Of a stretch of 64,000 nt of DNA, positions 8,266 to 16,053 are shown piece after piece. The DNA comes from Roseococcus pinisoli (GTDB lineage: Bacteria > Pseudomonadota > Alphaproteobacteria > Acetobacterales > Acetobacteraceae), in NCBI RefSeq assembly GCF_018413645.1, contig NZ_JAHCDA010000001.1, forward strand, positions 1,054,001 to 1,118,000. Direction: 5' to 3'. A program made the translations under genes and the position numbers. Positions within the stretch are counted from its first letter, which is position 1; each line of letters opens with the position of its first letter. The notes beneath the pieces were generated by a model, which saw only the letters and a list, made by a program, of their open reading frames with translations, was not told the origin of the DNA and did no database searches.

Positions 8266-9756
8266 TCAGCCGGCGTCCGGCCCATCCGGGTCGCCGGCCG
8301 TTGTCTCCCAGCCCAGGCCGACCATCGCGACCGACCGCTTCCCGCCGCGCTCGCTGCGCAGGACGATCGCCTTGCGCTCCTCCAGCCAGGTCAGCAGCCG
8401 GCGTGCACGACCCGCCGAGCGGGTGCCGTAGGCACGGGCGATGGTCGCGTCCGAGGGGCAGGGCAGGCCGTCCAGCGCGGCGCGGGCGAGCAGCAGATAG
8501 ACGCCCTGGGCATCCTCCGGCAGGGCCTCGGCGCGGGCGACGGCGGTCTGCCAGGCCTCGCCCTCCGCCACTTCGGGCGCGATCCCGGCCCGGGCGGTCG
8601 CCAGCAGGCGCCGGAAGCCCGGCAGGTCGGGCGGGCCGTCGATCTCCTGGATCCGCAGCCGGACCAGGAAGTCCTGGTAGAGCACGCCGGTGGAGCGAAA
8701 GGCCGCTTCCTCGTCGGCCATGATCTGATGGAGCGTCGCGGCGATGCGGGCGTTCCGCAGCTCCAGCTCCTCGGCCGTCGGCGGCTCGGGGGCGGCGGCC
8801 TGGGGCGCCAGGGCCGGGCGGAACTGGGCGAGCTGCATCAGGATATCGGGCGGTGGTGGGCGGGGCGCGCGGCGCGGGGCTGGGCGCAGGGCCTCGGGCT
8901 CCGGCCCTTCCAGGATCAGCTCGCGCGCCTCCTCGCTGGAGGCCGGCATGGGCGGGGCCAGCAGCTGCGGCCCGGCGCTGCGGGTCTGGGTCTCCACGGC
9001 GCCGATCCGGATGGCGACGGGGCGGCGCGACAAGGCCGGGCCGAGAGCGACGAAATGCCCGCGCTCCAGGTCGCGGAAGGATTCGGCCTGGCGCCGCTCC
9101 ATGCCCAGCAGGTCGGCGGCGCGGGCCATGTCGATGTCGAGGAAGGTGCGGCCCATCATGAAGTTGGAGGCTTCGGCCGCCACGTTCTTCGCGAGCTTGG
9201 CCAGGCGCTGGGTCGCGATCACGCCCGCCAGGCCGCGCTTGCGGCCGCGGCACATCAGGTTGGTCATGGCGCCGAGGGAGGCGCGGCGCGCCTCGTCCGA
9301 GGCCTCGCCGGCCATGGCGGGGGCGAAGAGCTGGGCTTCGTCCACCACCACCATCACCGGGTTCCAGGCGTCGCGCTCGACGTCGAAGAGGCCGTTGAGG
9401 AAGGCCGCCGCGCTGCGCAGCTGGGCCTCGACCTCGACGCTGTCGAGGTTCAGCACCACCGAGACGCGGTGCCGGCGGGCCCGGTCGGCCGCGCGAATGA
9501 GGGTGGGCTCGGAATGATCGGCCGCGTCGATGACCAGGTGGCCGAACCGGTCCGCCAGCGTCACGAAATCGCCCTCGGGGTCGATCACCACCTGCTGGAC
9601 CCAGGGGGCGCTCTGCTCCAGCAAGCGGCGCAGGAGGTGCGATTTGCCCGAGCCGGAGTTGCCCTGCACGAGCAACCTCGTGGCGATCAGCTCCTCCAGG
9701 TCGAGCGTCGCGGCCGCGCCCTGGCGCGTCTGGCCCATCTCGATCCCGATCGTCAT
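8266..9756 (-). CDS. HerA/DUF87-type ATP-binding protein
   Basis: P-loop ATPase of the FtsK-HerA superfamily, 496 residues. Walker A is GNSGSGKS (32-39), Walker B is VMVVVDEAQLFAP (from about 134), and the arginine-rich sensor-like stretch MCRGRKRGLAGVIATQRLAKL follows, as in HerA and related DNA pumps. The C-terminal third is Pro/Ala/Glu-rich with a possible winged-helix segment (SDATIARAYGTRSAGRARRLLTWLEERKAIVLR). HerA usually works with the nuclease NurA or with SIR2-like partners in repair or defence, but no partner lies on either side. TAGGAGA precedes the ATG well. Annotated relatives are often simply called ATP-binding protein. Confidence 0.82.
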   Translation of the reverse strand: MTIGIEMGQTRQGAAATLDLEELIATRLLVQGNSGSGKSHLLRRLLEQSAPWVQQVVIDPEGDFVTLADRFGHLVIDAADHSEPTLIRAADRARRHRVSVVLNLDSVEVEAQLRSAAAFLNGLFDVERDAWNPVMVVVDEAQLFAPAMAGEASDEARRASLGAMTNLMCRGRKRGLAGVIATQRLAKLAKNVAAEASNFMMGRTFLDIDMARAADLLGMERRQAESFRDLERGHFVALGPALSRRPVAIRIGAVETQTRSAGPQLLAPPMPASSEEARELILEGPEPEALRPAPRRAPRPPPPDILMQLAQFRPALAPQAAAPEPPTAEELELRNARIAATLHQIMADEEAAFRSTGVLYQDFLVRLRIQEIDGPPDLPGFRRLLATARAGIAPEVAEGEAWQTAVARAEALPEDAQGVYLLLARAALDGLPCPSDATIARAYGTRSAGRARRLLTWLEERKAIVLRSERGGKRSVAMVGLGWETTAGDPDGPDAG

Positions 9757-10200
9757 GGCGGTCTCCTACAGCCTTATGGCCGGGAGGAGAACATCCGGGG
9801 GTGCCATCGGATGGGATGGAGGGCTGCCCCGTTTCCCCATGCCGGCAGAACCCTCCGCGGCTCGACTCGCCCGCGATAAAGCAAACAAATCAAGAACGAT
9901 ATTGCGGCAGGAGAAACGCCCGACCACAAAGGGTTGTGGTTGTTGGATGCATGACGACCGTCAGCGATTCGTTCGCGCGAATCGACTCATCTTCTTGATT
10001 CGCCGAAATTCCGAAACGGCGATTTGTCGCGATGATTCACTGAATGTTCTGGCGTTTCGGCAATTACATGCCAAGGATTATGACGGTTTTTCGCTGCGTC
10101 CCGGCACTCCACCGCCAGTCCCGGAAAAGCGCGGCAGGGCCCCGGCCTGGGCATGCGCCGCCCGCGCCCGGACCCCGCGAGGCCCGGGCCCGGAGGCCGG
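9757..10200. other. 444-base intergenic region, AT-rich core
   Basis: I see no convincing gene here. The stretch from about 9880 to 10090 is clearly richer in A and T than the surrounding DNA, and it holds the promoter side of the minus-strand HerA-like gene and a long inverted repeat at 9965-9984. Reading frames across it lack codon bias and family similarity. Confidence 0.5.
9965..9984. promoter_or_regulatory. 20-bp inverted repeat upstream of the HerA-like gene
   Basis: CGATTCG (9965-9971) and CGAATCG (9978-9984) are perfect inverted arms around TTCGCG, about 210 bases upstream of the HerA-like start and inside the AT-rich patch. It is a plausible protein-binding site or RNA hairpin. No T-tract follows. 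Confidence 0.35.
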
Positions 10201-11040
10201 TCAGAAATCGTAGAGCCGGGCGGGATTCTCCACGAGGATGGCCTGCCGCACCGCCTCGTCCGGCGCCCAGTCGCCCAGCAGGTCGAGCAGCGGGGCCTCG
10301 TCGGGCTTGTTCTCGAAGATATTGGGGTGTGGCCAGTTCGAGCCCCAGACCACCCGTTCCGGCGCCGCCGCGATCAGGGCGCGGGCGATGGCCGAGACAT
10401 CCGCATAGCCCGGCGGCCCCGAGCGGGAGACGCCATAGGGCGAGGAAGCCTTCATCCAGACATGCCCTGCCTCCAGCAGCCGCTTCAGCGCCCGGACCTG
10501 CGGCGCTTCCGGCGGCACGGGGTCGTGGAAGCGGCCGACATGGTCGATGACGACGGGGCAGGGCAGGCCGCGGATGAGCACCTCGCGCTCCGGCATCTCG
10601 CCGCCGTCGAACTGCAGCTGCAGGTGCCAGCCGAAGGGCGCGACCTTCGCGCCCATCTCGTGCAGCCGGTCCCAGGGGATGAGGCCGCCCTTGAGCATGA
10701 AGCAGCGCGCCCCGCGCGCCCCGGCGGCGTGCAGCCGCGCGAGCTCGGCCTCCGGCGTGTCGAGCGTCACGACGACGACGGCGCGCGCCGCGTCCGGGCC
10801 GAGCGCGGCCACCGCGTCCAGCGTGCAGGCATTGTCGTCGCCATAGGCCGTCGGCTGCACGATCACGGTGCGCGACAGGCCGAGGCGCGCCTGCACCGCG
10901 CGATAGGCCGCCAGGTCGTAGGCGAAGGGCACGGGCGAGGGGTTGCTGGGCGCGACGGGATAGCGCTCCGCCGGGCCGTAGATATGCATGTGGCAGTCGG
11001 TCGCGCCGGCCGGGACCGGGAGACGGGGCTGGGTCGTCAT
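10201..11040 (-). CDS. Amidohydrolase family protein (2-pyrone-4,6-dicarboxylate lactonase-like)
   Basis: Metal-dependent hydrolase of the amidohydrolase_2 superfamily, 279 residues. The metal-binding HMH lies at residues 17-19 (CHMHIYGP), and later marks are VIDHVGRF and VVWGSNWPHPN with NPARLYDF at the end. This is the pattern of LigI-like lactonases and gallate/protocatechuate-pathway hydrolases. The open frame runs on upstream, but AGGAGA just before ATG 11040 and the family N-terminus fix the start. It is divergent from a Bug binding protein 96 bases away, a pairing often seen for aromatic or organic-acid catabolism. A second amidohydrolase/Bug pair lies at 49-51 kb. Confidence 0.88.
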   Translation of the reverse strand: MTTQPRLPVPAGATDCHMHIYGPAERYPVAPSNPSPVPFAYDLAAYRAVQARLGLSRTVIVQPTAYGDDNACTLDAVAALGPDAARAVVVVTLDTPEAELARLHAAGARGARCFMLKGGLIPWDRLHEMGAKVAPFGWHLQLQFDGGEMPEREVLIRGLPCPVVIDHVGRFHDPVPPEAPQVRALKRLLEAGHVWMKASSPYGVSRSGPPGYADVSAIARALIAAAPERVVWGSNWPHPNIFENKPDEAPLLDLLGDWAPDEAVRQAILVENPARLYDF

Positions 11041-11136
11041 GGATTCTCCTCCGCCGGCAGCGGACCCGCTGCGAAGGCCGTTGTCCATCCATCCGGCCCG
11101 GGTCATCCTCCGCGCAAAGACTTGGGAGGAAAAGTA

Positions 11137-12081
11137 ATGTTCGCACGTAGGAGCCTGCTCGCGGGCGGGGCTGCGCTTGTCGCCGCGCGGCCGGTGCTCG
11201 CCGCCTGGGAGCCGTCGCGCCCCATCCAGCTCATCGTCGGCTTCGCGCCGGGCGGCGGCGCCGACCTTGCGGCCCGCGCGGCCGGGGAGGCGGCGACGCC
11301 CTTCTTCCCCACCCCGCTCGTCGTGGTGAACCGGCCGGGCGCGGGCGGTGCCATCGCCGCGCAGGCCGTGGCCGGCATGGTGCCGGATGGGCTGAACCTG
11401 CTCGTCGGCGGCGGCAGCGAGAGCATTTCCCTCCCGGCCTTCCGCGAGGTTCCCTACGACCCCAAGCGGTCCTTCCGCTCCATCATCCGTCTGACCCGCC
11501 AGCCGCTGCTGATCGTGGCCAAGCGCGGCGGCCGCTTCACCGACATCCGCCAGGCCGTCGAGGCCGCGCGGGCGCAGCCCGGCGTGATCCCGCATGCCTC
11601 CTCCGGGGTCGGCTCGATCTACCATGCGGTCTTCGTGTTGCTGCAGCAGGCGGCCGGGGTGGAATTCCTCAACGTCCCCTTCACGGGCGGCGCGCCCTCG
11701 CTGGCGGCGCTGATGTCGAACACGGTGGAGCTCGCCGTGCTGGCGCCGGAGGAGATGGCCGGGCTGACCAGCGCGGGCGAGGTCGTGCCGCTCGCCGTCG
11801 CCTCGGAGGAGCGGCTGCCCAACTTCCCCCGGACGCCGACGCTGAAGGAATGCGGCTGGGACGTCGTCATTGAGAACATGAAGGGCCTGATGGCGCCCGC
11901 CGGCCTGCCGGACGAGATCTACGCTGGTGTGCACGATCGCTTCCGGCAGGGGATGCAGACCCAGCCCTGGAAGACCTTCCTCGACCGCACGGGCGCCATG
12001 GACGGCTACCTGGACGGCCCTGGCTTCCAGACGGCGATGGACAAGGTGCTGGACGCGCTGAGAACCGCCGTGCGGCGTTAG
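11137..12081 (+). CDS. Tripartite tricarboxylate transporter (Bug family) substrate-binding protein
   Basis: Periplasmic binding protein of about 314 residues. A Tat-like export signal (MFARRSLLAGGAALVAARPV) is followed by the family marks PIQLIVGFAPGGGADLAAR, VVVNRPGAGG and NVPFTGGAPSLAALM. GGGAGGA sits 6 bases before the ATG, and the longer open frame upstream lacks similarity. Bug proteins bind carboxylates, aromatic acids and other small molecules, sometimes acting as sensors. No TctA or TctB partner is near, as is usual for the many orphan copies in Acetobacteraceae and Burkholderiales. The divergent amidohydrolase suggests a lactone or aromatic-acid ligand. Confidence 0.9.
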   Translation: MFARRSLLAGGAALVAARPVLAAWEPSRPIQLIVGFAPGGGADLAARAAGEAATPFFPTPLVVVNRPGAGGAIAAQAVAGMVPDGLNLLVGGGSESISLPAFREVPYDPKRSFRSIIRLTRQPLLIVAKRGGRFTDIRQAVEAARAQPGVIPHASSGVGSIYHAVFVLLQQAAGVEFLNVPFTGGAPSLAALMSNTVELAVLAPEEMAGLTSAGEVVPLAVASEERLPNFPRTPTLKECGWDVVIENMKGLMAPAGLPDEIYAGVHDRFRQGMQTQPWKTFLDRTGAMDGYLDGPGFQTAMDKVLDALRTAVRR

Positions 12082-12143
12082 CGCGACCCTTCGTGTGGAT
12101 CGCGGCCGAAAGGCTGTTACCCTTGCCTCCGCATTGATTCGTC

Positions 12144-12150
12144 AGGAGGG
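12144..12150 (+). promoter_or_regulatory. Ribosome-binding site deciding a TTG start
   Basis: AGGAGGG lies 4 bases before TTG at 12155, in frame with the CDP-alcohol transferase. No comparable site precedes the upstream GTG at 12095. Confidence 0.6.
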
Positions 12151-12154
12151 GCGA

Positions 12155-12769
12155 TTGGAATCCGCACGCAGGCCCATTGCGAGCCGGTCCTCCGGCTGGG
12201 CGATCGCGCTCGCCGGGCGGCTGGCGCGCGCGGGCGTCACGCCCAACAGCATCTCGGTGGCCTCGGTGGGCTTCGCCGCCCTCGGCGGCGCGCTGCTGCT
12301 GGTGCCGCATCCGCTGGCCTGGATCGGCGCGGCGCTCTGCGTGCAGGCGCGGCTGGTGTGCAACCTGCTGGACGGCATGGTCGCCATCGAGGGCGGCATG
12401 AAGACGCCGACCGGCGCGCTCTACAACGAGTTCCCCGACCGCATTGCCGACACGCTCTTCCTCGTGCCGCTGGGCTATGCGGCCGGCCTGCCCTGGCTCG
12501 GCTGGGCCTGCGCGCTGCTGGCGGCGCTGACGGCCTATGTGCGCGTCTTCGGCGGATCGGTCGGCCTCGCGCAGGATTTTTCGGGCGTGATGGCAAAGCA
12601 GCGCCGCATGGCCGCGCTCACGCTGGCGCTGGTGATCGCGGCGATCGAGCTGCCCCTCCTCGGCACGCGCTGGGCGCTGCTGGCCTGCGGGGCGGTCATC
12701 ACCCTCGGCAGCCTGGTGACCTGCGTCACGCGGAGCCAGGGCATCGCCCGGGCCCTGACGCGCGCATGA
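12155..12769 (+). CDS. CDP-alcohol phosphatidyltransferase family protein with altered motif
   Basis: Integral membrane enzyme family that swaps CMP for an alcohol on CDP-diacylglycerol, about 204 residues from the TTG start; the strong AGGAGGG decides against GTG 12095. The signature D-x2-D-G-x2-A-R-x8-G-x3-D-x3-D aligns exactly, spacing included, but reads N70, D73, G74, A77, I78, G87, N91, D95. So the first and third Asp (metal ligands in characterised members) are Asn and the Arg is Ile, while the fourth Asp (proposed base) is kept. About six hydrophobic helices are visible. Its stop overlaps a PlsC gene, followed by CdsA, so a role in lipid synthesis is likely, but the reaction is unknown. 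Confidence 0.83.
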   Translation: MESARRPIASRSSGWAIALAGRLARAGVTPNSISVASVGFAALGGALLLVPHPLAWIGAALCVQARLVCNLLDGMVAIEGGMKTPTGALYNEFPDRIADTLFLVPLGYAAGLPWLGWACALLAALTAYVRVFGGSVGLAQDFSGVMAKQRRMAALTLALVIAAIELPLLGTRWALLACGAVITLGSLVTCVTRSQGIARALTRA

Positions 12770-13371
12770 CGGCCCCCATCCGCCGCGCGCTGATCCTGCT
12801 GGTACGCTTCCTCGTCGGCGCGCGGGCCGACTGGCGTGGCTGCGCGCCGTCCACGACCCAGCGCATCTACTTCGCCAATCACGGCAGCCATCTCGACACC
12901 GTCGCGGTCATGGCCGCGCTGCCCTGGTCCCTGCGGCGCCTCACCCATCCCGTCGCCGCGCGTGACTATTGGGGCCGCAACGCCGTGCTGCGCTGGATCG
13001 CCGAGGTCGGCCTGCGCGCCGTGCTCATCGATCGCAAGCCCGTGCGCGGCGATGACCCGCTGGCGCCCGCCGCGGCCGTGCTCGATCGCGGGCGCTCGAT
13101 CCTGATCTTCCCGGAGGGCACGCGCGGCTCGGGCGAGGAGATGGGCCCCTTCCGGGGCGGGCTGCATCGCATGGCCGCGCGCTTTCCGGAGGTGGAGCTG
13201 ATCCCGGTCCATCTCGACAACCTCCAGCGCATCCTGCCGAAGGGGAGTCTGCTGATCGTGCCGATCACCTGCACCGCGCGCTTCGGCGCGCCGATCCGGC
13301 TCGAGCCCGGCGAGGATAAGGGCGCCTTCCTGCGGCGTGCGCGGCAGAGCGTGATGGACCTCGTCGCATGA
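12766..13371 (+). CDS. Lysophospholipid acyltransferase, PlsC family
   Basis: Acyl-CoA or acyl-ACP dependent acyltransferase, about 201 residues. The catalytic HX4D box is present (NHGSHLDTV), with the substrate-binding FPEGTRG further on. An N-terminal hydrophobic segment (RRALILLVRFLVG) anchors it to the membrane. Family members make phosphatidic acid from lysophosphatidic acid. It overlaps the preceding CDP-alcohol transferase by 4 bases and the following cdsA by 4 bases, so the three are translated as a unit. A second PlsC-type gene is at 30453-31169, so this copy may serve a specialised lipid rather than bulk phosphatidic acid. Confidence 0.88.
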   Translation: MTAPIRRALILLVRFLVGARADWRGCAPSTTQRIYFANHGSHLDTVAVMAALPWSLRRLTHPVAARDYWGRNAVLRWIAEVGLRAVLIDRKPVRGDDPLAPAAAVLDRGRSILIFPEGTRGSGEEMGPFRGGLHRMAARFPEVELIPVHLDNLQRILPKGSLLIVPITCTARFGAPIRLEPGEDKGAFLRRARQSVMDLVA

Positions 13372-14297
13372 ACGGCCCACTGCTGCATGTCGTCGGAACC
13401 ATCCTCACGATCCTGGTCGTCGCCTCCCTCGTCGGCTTCGTGCTGCAGCGACGCACGACGGACGAGAAGGCCATGGCCACGGTGCGCAACCTCAATGCGC
13501 GCACGCGTTCCTGGTGGGTGATGGTCGTGGTGCTGGGCGGTGCGATCTGGGCGGGGGCGACGACGACCATCCTGCTTTTCGCGCTGCTCTCCTTCACGGC
13601 GCTGCGCGAGTTCTGGACGCTCACCCCCGCGCGCCGCGGCGACCAGCTGGCGCTGTTCCTTTCCTTCTTCCTGGTGCTGCCGATCCATTACTGCCTGCTG
13701 CTGGACCGCTGGTACGGGCTGATGGCGATCTTCATCCCCGTCTATGCCTTCCTGATCCTGCCGGCGCTCAGCACGCTGGCCGGCGATGCGAAGGATTTCC
13801 TGGCGCGCAGCGCGAAGGTGCAGTGGGGCTTGATGCTGTGCGTCTATGCGGTGAGCCATGCGCCGGCGCTGCTGCTGCTCGATACCGGCATGCCTTCGGC
13901 GCTGCTGCTGGTCTATCTCGTCGTGGTCGTGCAGCTGAGCGATGTGTTCCAGTACGTCTGGGGCAAGCTGATCGGCAAGCGCCGCTTCGCGCCCGGCATC
14001 AGCCCCTCCAAGACGCTGGAGGGCCTGATCGGCGGCGGGCTGACGGCGATCCTGGTCGGCGTGCTGCTGCGTGGGCTGACGCCCTTCTCGGTGGTGGAGG
14101 CGGCCGCGATGTCGGCGGTCATCGTCACCGCGGGCTTCTTCGGCGGCTTCGTGCTGTCGGCGATCAAGCGCGACCTGGGCGCGAAGGATTGGGGCTACGT
14201 GATCGAGGGCCATGGCGGCGTGCTGGACCGCATCGACTCCCTGATTTTCGCGGCGCCGCTCTTCTTCCACTTCACGCGCTATTTCTGGAACGCGTGA
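13368..14297 (+). CDS. Phosphatidate cytidylyltransferase (CdsA family)
   Basis: Makes CDP-diacylglycerol from phosphatidic acid and CTP at the membrane, 309 residues. The C-terminal PROSITE-type signature is complete: S-A-I-K-R, K-D-W-G, then GHGGVLDRID. About eight hydrophobic segments precede it. Directly coupled to PlsC (4-base overlap) and, through it, to the CDP-alcohol transferase, so the operon contains substrate maker, activator and transferase. Housekeeping cdsA in alphaproteobacteria usually lies in the frr-uppS-cdsA-dxr cluster, which is not here. This may therefore be a second, dedicated copy. Confidence 0.92.
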   Translation: MNGPLLHVVGTILTILVVASLVGFVLQRRTTDEKAMATVRNLNARTRSWWVMVVVLGGAIWAGATTTILLFALLSFTALREFWTLTPARRGDQLALFLSFFLVLPIHYCLLLDRWYGLMAIFIPVYAFLILPALSTLAGDAKDFLARSAKVQWGLMLCVYAVSHAPALLLLDTGMPSALLLVYLVVVVQLSDVFQYVWGKLIGKRRFAPGISPSKTLEGLIGGGLTAILVGVLLRGLTPFSVVEAAAMSAVIVTAGFFGGFVLSAIKRDLGAKDWGYVIEGHGGVLDRIDSLIFAAPLFFHFTRYFWNA

Positions 14298-14326
14298 GGC
14301 CGTACCGCATTACGGGTGAGCGGATC

Positions 14327-14611
14327 TCAGGACGAGGGCAGGACGCCGGTGGCTCGGTAGCGCTCCCAGCAACGCTGGGCGACGGTGTCGCCGGCCGCCT
14401 GCTGGGCCAGCATCCCGCCCATCTGGCCTCCCATGCCCGTGCCAAAGGCCGGCGTGGCGGAGGCCATCCGGCCCCGGGCATCGCAGGCGAAGCGCGCGCG
14501 TTGATCGCGTTCCGTCCGAGCGCCGGCCTCATCCGGGGAGGGTGAGCCGGAAGGTGGCGGCACCGTCTCCGCGCATCCGGCCAGCACGAGCAGCACCAGC
14601 AATCGCTTCAT
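14327..14611 (-). CDS. Small hypothetical lipoprotein
   Basis: 94 residues, starting MKRLLVLLVLAGC: a short lipoprotein signal with lipobox LAGC and lipidated Cys13. The mature part is short and hydrophilic, then Gly/Met/Ala-rich (GTGMGGQMGGMLAQQAAG), and ends with RCWERYRATG. A longer open frame upstream has no similarity, so the lipobox fixes the start. Convergent with cdsA. It shares its plan (lipobox, one Cys after about 30 residues, then RC near the C-terminus) with the lipoprotein at 21494-21817. Function unknown. Confidence 0.7.
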   Translation of the reverse strand: MKRLLVLLVLAGCAETVPPPSGSPSPDEAGARTERDQRARFACDARGRMASATPAFGTGMGGQMGGMLAQQAAGDTVAQRCWERYRATGVLPSS

Positions 14612-14721
14612 CGTCACTCCTAGGCGTCGGCCTTTTCCTGAAGGCAGCATCGCTGGAAAACAAGGAGGGCGGAGGTACCGAAATGTGACGGGAAGAGCTT
14701 CCCGAACCGAGGTCCTTCCGC

Positions 14722-15156
14722 TCACCGCGACGCGTCGCCGAGAAGCAGCAGGGTCCTTTCGTCCTCGAGGCCGCCGCAATGACGGGCCAGCGCCGCACGG
14801 AAGAGGGGATCGCCCGAGGCATGGAGGAAAAGCGTCATGCAGGAGCGGAATTTCTGCGCATCCACCGCGCCCAGGATGAGGTCGAGCGGCTCGTCCGGCA
14901 GGTCCAGCACCGTCTGCGTGCACTCCCGCAAACGCGGTCCCAGGACCGGGTCGGCAAGATAGGCCCGCACCTCCTCCAGCGAAGCGATGCCGTAGAAGGA
15001 CGCATTGGACGAGGTGCCGAGGCCGCGCAGCTGCGGGAAGACGAACCACATCCAATGCGTGCGTTTCCGCCCGACCTTCAGCTCCGCCAGCGCCGTCGCA
15101 TAGATGCCCTCCTGCGCCTCGATGAAGCGCCGGAGGTCGTTCTTCTCCGCGGTCAG
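14722..15156 (-). CDS. DUF1810 family protein, apparent CTG start
   Basis: A DUF1810 (calpastatin-like) protein of about 144 residues. The ATG at 15051 would give only 109 residues beginning MWFVFPQLRGLG and would cut the conserved N-terminus. Reading upstream in the same frame gives TAEKNDLRRFIEAQEG, then IYATALAELKVGRK and RTHW, matching the family's usual start. The only candidate initiator there is CTG at 15154-15156, overlapping the TGA of the dioxygenase gene as CTGA. No ATG, GTG or TTG is in frame upstream. The function of DUF1810 proteins is unknown. Confidence 0.75.
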   Translation of the reverse strand: MTAEKNDLRRFIEAQEGIYATALAELKVGRKRTHWMWFVFPQLRGLGTSSNASFYGIASLEEVRAYLADPVLGPRLRECTQTVLDLPDEPLDLILGAVDAQKFRSCMTLFLHASGDPLFRAALARHCGGLEDERTLLLLGDASR

Positions 15157-16034
15157 GCCGCCGCCTGCTGCAGCGTGGGCGCCACGTCGGACAGGGTCAC
15201 GCGGCGCATGTCGCGCTTATAGGTCTTGTCGTCATAGGGCCGGCCGCGATGCATGGTGCAGCGGTTGTCCCACAGCACGAGGTCGCCCACCGACCAGCCA
15301 TGCGAGTAGACGAAGCGCGGCTGCGTCGCGAATTCGGTGAGGTCGCGGATCATCATCAGCGCCTCCGGCCGCGGCAGGCCGTGGATGCGGCCGATATGCG
15401 CGGAGAGGAAGACCGAGATCCGGCCCGACCCCGCATGCCGGCGCACCAGACGCTGCGGCACGGGCGCCCAGTTCTTCCGCTCCTCGCCCGTGTAGTTGTC
15501 GAAGCCCAGCTGCTCGCGCGAATAGAGCAGCGAGTGGTCGCAGACGTAGTTTCGGATCTCGGCCTTGATCTTCTCCGGCAGCTCGTCCCAGGCGGCGCGC
15601 ATGTCGGCGAACTCGGTCTCGCCGCCCTCGGGCGGGATGCTGCGGGCATGCAGCATGGAGTATTTCGCGGGCGTCGCCTTGAAGCTGGAATCCGAATGCC
15701 AGAGCCGGTTCCCGAGCGAGAAGAACCGCCGCCGGTCGTCCGCCGCCAGGATCTCCCCCTTCTCGTCGAGGTTGGAGATGTCGTTGATCGAGGCGTTGGC
15801 GAGGCGCTGCTTGTGCACGTCCACCGTGGCGCGCGAGCCTTCGATCGGGCCGAAATTCTCGCCGAAGGCGGCCTGCTGCTCGTCGTCGATCTTCTGCGCG
15901 GGGAAGACCAGCACGGCATACCGGTCCATGGCGTCCTCGATCTCGCGCGCCTGTTCGGGCGTGAGCGGCCGGCTCAGATCCGCGCCTTCGACGCGAGCGC
16001 CGAAGACGGGGGTGAGCGGCGTGTAGGTAAACAT
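15153..16034 (-). CDS. TauD/TfdA family Fe(II)/2-oxoglutarate-dependent dioxygenase
   Basis: Non-haem iron oxygenase, about 293 residues. The iron-binding facial triad is visible: H113 and D115 in LWHSDSSF and H262 in CTMHRGRPYD, with a 2-oxoglutarate-binding Arg shortly after (RDMRRV). AGGAGG sits 6 bases before the ATG at 16034; an ATG at 16040 directly abuts it, so 16034 is preferred. Family members hydroxylate taurine, alkylsulfates, 2,4-D and similar compounds. Downstream of a Bug binding protein in the same direction (18-base gap), suggesting uptake and oxidation of one acidic substrate. It overlaps the DUF1810 gene by 4 bases. Confidence 0.9.
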   Translation of the reverse strand: MFTYTPLTPVFGARVEGADLSRPLTPEQAREIEDAMDRYAVLVFPAQKIDDEQQAAFGENFGPIEGSRATVDVHKQRLANASINDISNLDEKGEILAADDRRRFFSLGNRLWHSDSSFKATPAKYSMLHARSIPPEGGETEFADMRAAWDELPEKIKAEIRNYVCDHSLLYSREQLGFDNYTGEERKNWAPVPQRLVRRHAGSGRISVFLSAHIGRIHGLPRPEALMMIRDLTEFATQPRFVYSHGWSVGDLVLWDNRCTMHRGRPYDDKTYKRDMRRVTLSDVAPTLQQAAA

Positions 16035-16053
16035 CTCCATCCTCCTCTGCAGT

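Noticed and set aside
8182-9879. 565-codon plus-strand open frame opposite the HerA-like gene
   Set aside because: The HerA frame has Walker A and B and a good ribosome-binding site; the plus frame is low-complexity Gly/Arg/His.
9801-9998. 65-residue ORF in the 9.8-10.0 kb gap
   Set aside because: No ribosome-binding site, no codon bias and no conserved-looking phrase; the region is better read as non-coding.
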